A stretch of DNA of 9,565 nucleotides, from NCBI GenBank assembly GCA_937128785.1, contig CAKZMS010000707.1, positions 1 to 9,565 on the forward strand, given 5' to 3'. Positions 1-4,516 of the stretch are shown here, piece after piece. The DNA comes from an uncultured Opitutaceae bacterium (GTDB taxonomy: Bacteria > Verrucomicrobiota > Verrucomicrobiia > Opitutales > Opitutaceae). Made by a program: the position numbers and the translations under genes. Numbering within the stretch: position 1 is the first letter of the stretch; each line of letters opens with the position of its first letter. The notes under the pieces are model-generated. The model did not search any database. It was not told the DNA's origin and saw only the letters and a list, made by a program, of their open reading frames with translations.

Positions 1-228
1 GTAGGCAGGCTTGCCGTCGGACTTGATGACCACGCGGTCCTTCTCGTCGCCGTAGTCGGTGCTGCGCAGCCACCAGGCGCCGTCGGACTCGTACAGCGCG
101 CCGGACGCCTTGAGCTCGTCGAGCGCGGCGCGGGTGTGGGCGAGCTCGGCCTCGACCTTCTCGAGGCGTGCGGCGAGCGCGGCGGCGTCCGGGGTCGGTG
201 GGGGGGTCTGGGTGGCGGTGGTCATCAT
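1..228 (-). other. Arginyl-tRNA synthetase-like internal fragment fused in frame after MetX
   Basis: From about residue 285 of the open frame the translation reads [20 protein letters not shown] and then [15 protein letters not shown]. This matches the family pattern of class I arginyl-tRNA synthetase, in which a GDdkDRV-(V/I)-KSDG-x-x-Y block follows the HIGH-containing part of the catalytic core. The WLRST and [11 protein letters not shown] forms remind me of actinobacterial ArgRS, from memory and unchecked. It is preceded by a Thr/Pro-rich leader and a charged stretch that looks helical ([20 protein letters not shown]). No HIGH motif is present. It could begin at the ATGATG at 223-228, which has a good Shine-Dalgarno, but a complete ArgRS would not begin so close to this block. 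GC here is about 72% by hand count, and nearly every codon ends in G or C. The frame is open to the window edge. Confidence 0.6.
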
Positions 229-963
229 GCGCGAACCTCCGGCCTTGTGCGCCATCATCCGGGCGATCGCGAGACCCACCCGCGGTCCTTCGCCCACGGC
301 GTAGTTGCCATCCTGCCAATCCGGATCCTGCAAGATGGCCTGGCGACCCACTTCGTTGAAGGCGATGGCTTGGGCGCTCTCCCGCGCGGTCGTGGCCATG
401 GCCAGCAGCTTGCGAACAAACCCCGGGAAGGTGATGCCCCATTCGAGCACTTGCATGCCGCCCATGGATCCGCCCACCGCGCCGTGGAGTTGGGTGACCC
501 CGATGGCGCGCAGCCAACGCTCCTGGGCGCGCACCATGTCGCGGATCGATACGATGGGGAAGTTGATGCCGTAGGGTTTGCCGGTATCGGGATCGGTCGA
601 GAGCGGGCCGGTTGAGCCCTGGCATCCGCCGACCACGTTACAGCAAAGGACAAAATACTTGTTGGTATCGAGGGCCTTGCCGGGGCCGATGATGTTGTTC
701 CACCAACCGGTCTTGCGGTCGGTCAGGCTGTGAAAGCCGGCGCAGTGATGATCGCCCGAGAGCGCGTGGCACACCAGGATGGCGTTGTCGCCGGTGCTGT
801 TGAGCCGGCCGTAGGTTTCATACCGGAGGGTGAAGCCGGGAATCGTGCGGCCGCAGTCAAACGTGAAGGGCGCGTCCGAAACGTAGTCTTGCGGCGCGAC
901 GAAGCCGACCTCGCCGGGTTCGGCGGGCAGGTCGGCCAGACTGTCGGGATCGGAGTCGTTCAC
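1..963 (-). CDS. metX: Homoserine O-acyltransferase MetX, N-terminal two thirds, in frame with a foreign ArgRS-like tail; runs off the window
   Basis: MetX acylates the hydroxyl of homoserine, usually with acetyl-CoA, in methionine biosynthesis in the cytoplasm. Residues 1-239 read as an alpha/beta-hydrolase of this family: HALSGDHH (residues 86-93), [28 protein letters not shown], and the nucleophile elbow GGSMGGMQ with the likely catalytic Ser166. The similarity ends at [10 protein letters not shown] (codon 247-249), where MetX proteins normally continue with an ITYLS-like stretch. The frame instead enters ArgRS-like sequence. The missing C-terminal third should carry the catalytic Asp and His, so this product is probably not active as read. 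I chose the GTG at 961-963 because family similarity begins soon after it; no Shine-Dalgarno is visible there, and the frame stays open upstream without a better start. The gene is divergent from the gamma-glutamyltransferase gene. Acetyl versus succinyl donor cannot be decided. MetX identity is secure; the gene's integrity is not. Confidence 0.85.
   Translation of the reverse strand, partial: MNDSDPDSLADLPAEPGEVGFVAPQDYVSDAPFTFDCGRTIPGFTLRYETYGRLNSTGDNAILVCHALSGDHHCAGFHSLTDRKTGWWNNIIGPGKALDTNKYFVLCCNVVGGCQGSTGPLSTDPDTGKPYGINFPIVSIRDMVRAQERWLRAIGVTQLHGAVGGSMGGMQVLEWGITFPGFVRKLLAMATTARESAQAIAFNEVGRQAILQDPDWQDGNYAVGEGPRVGLAIARMMAHKAGGSRMMTTATQTPPPTPDAAALAARLEKVEAELAHTRAALDELKASGALYESDGAWWLRSTDYGDEKDRVVIKSDGKPAY
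236..240 (-). promoter_or_regulatory. Shine-Dalgarno-like GGAGG before ATGATG inside the metX/argS frame
   Basis: On the minus strand GGAGG is followed by a 7-nt spacer and then ATGATG (223-228). This spacing is ideal and is the best ribosome-binding site seen in the window. It lies right after the point where MetX similarity stops, which suggests the sequence left of here once started a separate gene, or that two contigs were joined at a gene boundary. Confidence 0.45.
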
Positions 964-1056
964 GGGAGGAGGAAGATGGGATAAAGATATCGCGGGAAGC
1001 AAGCCAGCCTGCGGGCGGAAAGATGACCAGTGGGGAGGTTGGCAGAAAAACTGGAG

Positions 1057-1129
1057 CGCTGTCGGGCGTAAAGCCCGACCCACCGGGTAGAGCGGATCCC
1101 ACGTGGGTCGGGCTTTACGCCCGACAGCG
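1057..1129. repeat. Perfect 27-bp inverted repeat with nested hairpins (REP-like palindromic element)
   Basis: The left arm (1057-1083) and right arm (1103-1129) are exact reverse complements, separated by 19 nt. Each arm also folds on itself: GTCGGGC, a 5-nt loop and GCCCGAC, at 1061-1079 and 1107-1125. A 10-bp palindrome CCCACGTGGG (1098-1107) overlaps the right arm. The element sits between two divergent start codons, so it is not placed as an ordinary end-of-gene terminator. Paired nested palindromes in intergenic DNA are typical of REP/BIME-type dispersed repeats. Alternative roles are a DNA structure or binding site in the shared upstream region. Its copy number elsewhere cannot be seen here. 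Confidence 0.85.
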
Positions 1130-1147
1130 GGAGAGGCGGTGCGTTCG

Positions 1148-1175
1148 TTGACAGGGGGTTAACGGACGATAGGGT
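1148..1175 (+). promoter_or_regulatory. Candidate sigma70-type promoter for the gamma-glutamyltransferase gene
   Basis: A perfect TTGACA (1148-1153) is followed after 16 nt by TAGGGT (1170-1175), a weak match to TATAAT. Transcription would begin at about 1182, on the start codon itself, giving a leaderless or nearly leaderless mRNA. AGGG at 1171-1174 could alternatively act as a poor Shine-Dalgarno if the true promoter is further upstream. The -35 match is clear; the -10 is doubtful. Confidence 0.35.
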
Positions 1176-1181
1176 CCGCCC

Positions 1182-2909
1182 ATGCCACGCCTCGCCCGTT
1201 TTTCGCTGCTCTCGATCGGGCTCACCGCCTTCCTTATGCAACTCTCCGGACAGATCGATCGCCTCGCCAGTAAGCCTTTCGCCACGCGCGCCGAAGTCAT
1301 GGCGCAACACGGCATGGTGGCCACCAGTCAGCCGCTGGCCGCGCAGATCGGACTCGACGTCCTGAAGGCCGGCGGTAACGCCATCGACGCGGCCATCGCC
1401 ACCAACGCGGCCCTCGGGCTCATGGAACCCACGGGCAGTGGGATCGGCGGCGATCTCTTCGCCATCGTATGGAGCGCGAAGGACCAAAAACTCTACGGGC
1501 TCAACGCGTCCGGTCGCTCTCCGCTGGGACTGAGCTACGATCAGTTGAAGGCCGAGCTCGATGAGCTGGGCGTGGAGACGATTCCCTCGCGTGGCATGCT
1601 GCCGATTTCGGTGCCCGGCGCGGTCGATGGCTGGTATGAGCTGCACGAAAAATTCGGCCGCATGCCGATGGCCGATATTCTGGCACCGTCCATCGACTAT
1701 GCGGAGAAGGGGTTCCCGCTCACCGAGCTCATCGCCTACTATTGGAAATTCGCCTACCTCTATGAAGATGTGCCCGGGGCGGCCTACGAGACGTGGATGC
1801 CTGGCGGCGTGGCGCCCAAGAAGGGTGAGATTTTCAAAAACCCTGACCTCGCCAACACCTACCGACGGATTGCGGCGGGCGGTCGCGAGGTATTCTACCG
1901 CGGCGAGATTGCTGACGAGATTGATGCTTTCATGCGGACCCACGGCGGCTACCTGCGCAAGGCTGACCTGGAGGCTCACACTTCGACCTGGATTGATCCC
2001 GTTTCGGTCAACTACCGTGGCTACGACGTCTACGAACTGCCGCCGAACGGGCAGGGCATCGCGGCGCTGCAGATGCTGAACATTTTGGAGGCTTATGACC
2101 TGCGCGCCATGGGCCGCCAGTCCCCGGAAGCGCTCCACTTGATGGTCGAGGCCAAGAAGTTGGCCTTCGAAGATCGCGCCAAATTCTACGCGGATCCTGA
2201 TTTCTCGGACATCCCCTTGGAAGGATTGTTGTCCAAAGCCTACGCCGCCGAGCGACGAGCGCTGATCAATCCCGAGCGCGCAGCCAAACGTTACGACGCG
2301 GGCAACCCCGCGCTCCAACAGGGCGACACCGTTTATCTCACCACCGCCGACTCCGAGGGCAACATGGTGTCCCTGATTCAAAGTAACTACCGCGGCATGG
2401 GCAGTGGCGTGATGGTGCCGGGGCAGGGCTTCGGCTTCCAGGATCGCGGCGAGATGTTTGTGTTTGAGCCGCGTGATCACGCCAACGTTTATGCGCCCGG
2501 CAAGCGCCCGTTTCACACGATCATCCCGGCGTTTGTCATGAAGGACGGCAAACCGTGGTTGAGCTTCGGCCTGATGGGCGGCGCGATGCAGCCGCAAGGG
2601 CACGCCCAGATCATCATGAACTTGGTCGACTTCGACCTGAACCTTCAGGAAGCCGGCGATGCCGCGCGTTGGCAGCATCATGGTTCCTCCGATTACAATA
2701 ACCCGCCGATGGCGGACGGCGGTCACGTGGCCCTCGAAGATGGGTTCCCCGCTGAGACCCGCCGCAAACTGGACCGGCACTACCGCCACCAAATCCGTTA
2801 CGACATTGGAGGCTACGGCGGCTATCAGGCCATCATGTGGGACGCGGAAAACGAAGTCTACATCGGCGCGAGTGAGAGCCGCAAAGACGGCCACGCGGTG
2901 GGGTATTAA
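1182..2909 (+). CDS. Gamma-glutamyltransferase family protein (YwrD-like Ntn hydrolase)
   Basis: Members of this family transfer or hydrolyse gamma-glutamyl groups of glutathione and related compounds, and are made as a precursor that cleaves itself into two subunits. Visible hallmarks in the 575 residues are GMVATSQPLA (44-53), GGNAIDAAIA (64-73), SGIGGD (86-91), ASGRSP (109-114, with Arg112 the probable substrate-carboxylate contact), GDTVYLTTAD with likely autocleavage nucleophile Thr383, APGKRPFHTIIPA (438-450) and LMGGAMQPQGH (464-474). The predicted large subunit is 1-382 and the small one 383-575. The KRPFHT form, in place of the Ser-Ser found in E. coli Ggt, points to the YwrD-like branch, whose substrate is often not glutathione. 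Residues 7-19 are hydrophobic and may be a weak signal peptide, so export is possible but unproven. The ATG at 1182 has no strong Shine-Dalgarno; ATG 1236 and ATG 1299 are less likely alternatives. The gene stands alone, divergent from metX. Confidence 0.92.
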   Translation: MPRLARFSLLSIGLTAFLMQLSGQIDRLASKPFATRAEVMAQHGMVATSQPLAAQIGLDVLKAGGNAIDAAIATNAALGLMEPTGSGIGGDLFAIVWSAKDQKLYGLNASGRSPLGLSYDQLKAELDELGVETIPSRGMLPISVPGAVDGWYELHEKFGRMPMADILAPSIDYAEKGFPLTELIAYYWKFAYLYEDVPGAAYETWMPGGVAPKKGEIFKNPDLANTYRRIAAGGREVFYRGEIADEIDAFMRTHGGYLRKADLEAHTSTWIDPVSVNYRGYDVYELPPNGQGIAALQMLNILEAYDLRAMGRQSPEALHLMVEAKKLAFEDRAKFYADPDFSDIPLEGLLSKAYAAERRALINPERAAKRYDAGNPALQQGDTVYLTTADSEGNMVSLIQSNYRGMGSGVMVPGQGFGFQDRGEMFVFEPRDHANVYAPGKRPFHTIIPAFVMKDGKPWLSFGLMGGAMQPQGHAQIIMNLVDFDLNLQEAGDAARWQHHGSSDYNNPPMADGGHVALEDGFPAETRRKLDRHYRHQIRYDIGGYGGYQAIMWDAENEVYIGASESRKDGHAVGY

Positions 2910-2963
2910 CCTTCACTTTCTCGGATGTCGACAGCGGCATGGGTCGTGCTTTAACCACTGTCC

Positions 2964-3776
2964 ATGCGCAATCTAGCCGGCTCATTTGCAAAACGATGGT
3001 ATTCTTGGCGGACGGATCCGGCCAAAGCCAAAGAGGAATTCAGCGGGCAGTATTGGCGGGAAGCCGGCGAGGGGGTGCGGTCAATTCCTTGTCGGCAGTG
3101 CCCGAAATTTGATGCCACCCGCGAGGTGTGCTCGGTTCCGTTTGGCACGACCTTACGCAAGTGTATTGTCGCCTCGATCGAATCACATTTTCACAGCTGC
3201 AAGGATCTGCAGGTGCTCGAAATCGGGTTCGGCCACTTTTGGCTCCCGCGCAATCTGATTCTGCGCAGTGGTGGCACGTGGACGGGGATCGAGCCACGCC
3301 AAAAAACCAAAGCCGAGCTCGGCAAAGGTGGTCATGGTCAGGCGGGCGACATTCCCTTCGAGGACAATACCTTTGATCTGATCTATGGCATCCAGTCGCT
3401 CGAGCACTGGGCCCAGGGCTACAAAACCGTCGCCAAAGGCTACACCTACGAGGACTACATGCGCGAGGTGCACCGGGTGCTGAAGCCGGGGGGTAAAATC
3501 TATTTCGACGTGCCGATCCACGACCATGGCCACGAGATGTTCATCATGGGCGACTTCGATCGGATCCGTGGGCTGTTTAATCCCGAAGGCTGGACCGATG
3601 TCCTGCTCGAAAAATGGCGCGAAGACCACGAGCCGTTACCGGTGCAACGCCCCCGTCCCCGCAAGGTCAAAGAGTGGCAGTCGGAAATCCGCTCCTACTC
3701 CCCCGAAGACGTCGAAAAAGTCCGCACCGAGGGCATCGCCTACATCATGACGATCACCGGACGGAAGCGGACCTGA
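2964..3776 (+). CDS. Class I SAM-dependent methyltransferase with a Cys-rich N-terminal segment
   Basis: The 270-residue product has a Methyltransf_11-type Rossmann core: motif I LEIGFGH (85-91), the acidic end of the second strand at Glu110, GDIPFEDNTFDLIYGIQSLEHW (motifs II-III, about 128-149), and EVHRVLKPGGKIYFDVP (168-184). The fold transfers the methyl group of S-adenosylmethionine; the acceptor is not predictable. Before the core is an unusual segment with Cys43, Cys46, Cys56, Cys67 and Cys79, beginning as IPCRQCP. No signal peptide or membrane segment is seen, so it is probably cytoplasmic. The start is the first ATG after an in-frame stop at 2952-2954; no clear ribosome-binding site precedes it. 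It lies 54 nt after the gamma-glutamyltransferase gene on the same strand, too weak a link to infer a joint function. Confidence 0.85.
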   Translation: MRNLAGSFAKRWYSWRTDPAKAKEEFSGQYWREAGEGVRSIPCRQCPKFDATREVCSVPFGTTLRKCIVASIESHFHSCKDLQVLEIGFGHFWLPRNLILRSGGTWTGIEPRQKTKAELGKGGHGQAGDIPFEDNTFDLIYGIQSLEHWAQGYKTVAKGYTYEDYMREVHRVLKPGGKIYFDVPIHDHGHEMFIMGDFDRIRGLFNPEGWTDVLLEKWREDHEPLPVQRPRPRKVKEWQSEIRSYSPEDVEKVRTEGIAYIMTITGRKRT

Positions 3777-3807
3777 CTGAGTCGATTAGTCGGTGGGGTC
3801 GATAGTG

Positions 3808-3850
3808 TTGTCTTGAATTATACGTAGAATATATCTCTCTTACGTATAGT
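3808..3850 (+). promoter_or_regulatory. Toxin-antitoxin promoter with a paired-palindrome operator
   Basis: TATACGTA (3819-3826) and TACGTATA (3841-3848) form an inverted repeat with 14 nt between the arms; 9 of 10 positions pair if the arms are extended by two bases. Each arm contains the palindrome TACGTA, and the two copies are exactly 20 bp apart, about two helical turns. A possible promoter, TTGTCT (3808-3813) and TATATC (3830-3835) with 16-nt spacing, has its -10 enclosed by the arms. The right arm abuts the GTG start codon. This arrangement fits autorepression by a ribbon-helix-helix antitoxin. The stretch is about 60% AT, well above its surroundings. Confidence 0.55.
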
Positions 3851-4085
3851 GAAAAACAAGCTTACACTCTACGTTGAGGAGCCCGTAGTTGAACAGGCCA
3901 AGAGCTACGCCAAGCGAAGGAAGGTGGCGTTGTCCGGCTTGGTGGAAGATCATCTACGGTCCCTGACGGACTCGGCGGGGACTTCGTTCGTGGATAAATG
4001 GAGCGGCAAATTCCGCTTACCCGAGGAAAGTGCGATCGAGAAAGATCCGCGCTTGGCCGAGATCGTCCGGAAGCACGTGAAGTGA
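3849..4085 (+). CDS. DUF6364-like / ribbon-helix-helix antitoxin of a VapBC-type pair
   Basis: This 78-residue protein begins KNKLTLYVEEPVVEQAKSYA, a short beta strand (residues 4-8) followed by helices. That is the pattern of ribbon-helix-helix DNA-binding antitoxins, and close to the DUF6364 proteins found beside PIN toxins (KLTLxxxEEVVEKAKxYAK...SLSxLVExYL). KVALSGLVEDHLRSL (25-39) would be the second helix region. The C-terminal half (WSGKFRLPE..., from residue 51) is the kind of extended tail that usually wraps the toxin. The start is GTG at 3849, directly against the operator and without a Shine-Dalgarno, so a very short or absent leader is possible. The stop at 4083-4085 overlaps the toxin start. 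The protein is expected to neutralise the PIN toxin and repress the shared promoter. Family recognition is from memory of pattern and context. Confidence 0.82.
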   Translation: MKNKLTLYVEEPVVEQAKSYAKRRKVALSGLVEDHLRSLTDSAGTSFVDKWSGKFRLPEESAIEKDPRLAEIVRKHVK

Positions 4086-4504
4086 AGGTGCTGGTCGACA
4101 CGAATATTGTTTTGGATGTGGCGTTGGGTCGGAGCGGTCTCGTGAAGGAAAGTGGTGATGTTCTGCGCTGGTGTGAAAACCATCCCCGTGAGGGAGGGTT
4201 GGCTTGGCATTCGCTCGCGACGATCTGGTATCTGCTGTCCCGGGCGGACTCCAAAGCTGCGGCCCGGCGTTTTATGGACGGCCTGCTCCAATTCATGAGC
4301 ACGACTGGAGGTGACACGTCGGATGCAATGTGGGCGCTCGGCTCCGGCATCACCGATTTCGAAGATGCCCTGGTCGTCTCCTCCGCCCTGAATTTGAAGG
4401 CCGCCTGTATTGTGACCAGAAACGGTTCCGACTTTCGGAAATCCCCGATTCGCGTCTTCAGCCCGGGGCAGTTCCTGGATGAAGTGAGTTCAACCAAGCG
4501 CTGA
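4082..4504 (+). CDS. PIN-domain ribonuclease toxin (PIN_3, VapC-like)
   Basis: The product is 140 residues starting at GTG 4082, giving MKVLVDTNIVLDV. The frame is open upstream, but PIN domains begin with exactly this strand, and GTG overlaps the antitoxin stop by four bases (GTGA), so this start is preferred over ATG 3998. PIN toxins are Mg2+-dependent RNases that cut RNA or tRNA. Visible acidic positions are Asp6 and Asp12, then Asp92, Glu94 and Asp95 in ITDFEDALVVSSAL, and Asn114 with Asp117 in IVTRNGSDF. FSPGQFLDE at the end is typical of the PIN_3 group. The usual Glu after the first helix is not obvious: the corresponding stretch reads AWHSLATIWYLL (41-52). The gene ends 12 nt before the stop codon of the convergent RND gene, with no clear terminator between them. 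Confidence 0.87.
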   Translation: MKVLVDTNIVLDVALGRSGLVKESGDVLRWCENHPREGGLAWHSLATIWYLLSRADSKAAARRFMDGLLQFMSTTGGDTSDAMWALGSGITDFEDALVVSSALNLKAACIVTRNGSDFRKSPIRVFSPGQFLDEVSSTKR

Positions 4505-4516
4505 CCGCATGCCCGT

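Noticed and set aside
255..653. Minus-strand open frame of 132 codons in the metX region
   Set aside because: It is in a different frame from the clear MetX translation and has an Arg/Pro/Ser-rich composition typical of out-of-frame reading.
964..982. GGAGGAGG-like sequence followed by ATG on the plus strand next to the metX start
   Set aside because: The ATG opens a frame of only two codons (ATG GGA TAA), so it is not a gene.
960..2894. Long minus-strand open frame of 644 codons antisense to the gamma-glutamyltransferase gene
   Set aside because: It lies wholly over a clear family gene, resembles no protein family I know and is low in expected secondary pattern. Long antisense frames are common in GC-rich coding DNA.
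3998..4081. Extended N-terminus of the PIN toxin starting at ATG 3998
   Set aside because: It would overlap most of the antitoxin tail and add a basic segment (MERQIPLTRGKCDRER) not seen in PIN domains; GTG 4082 with a GTGA overlap fits the family.
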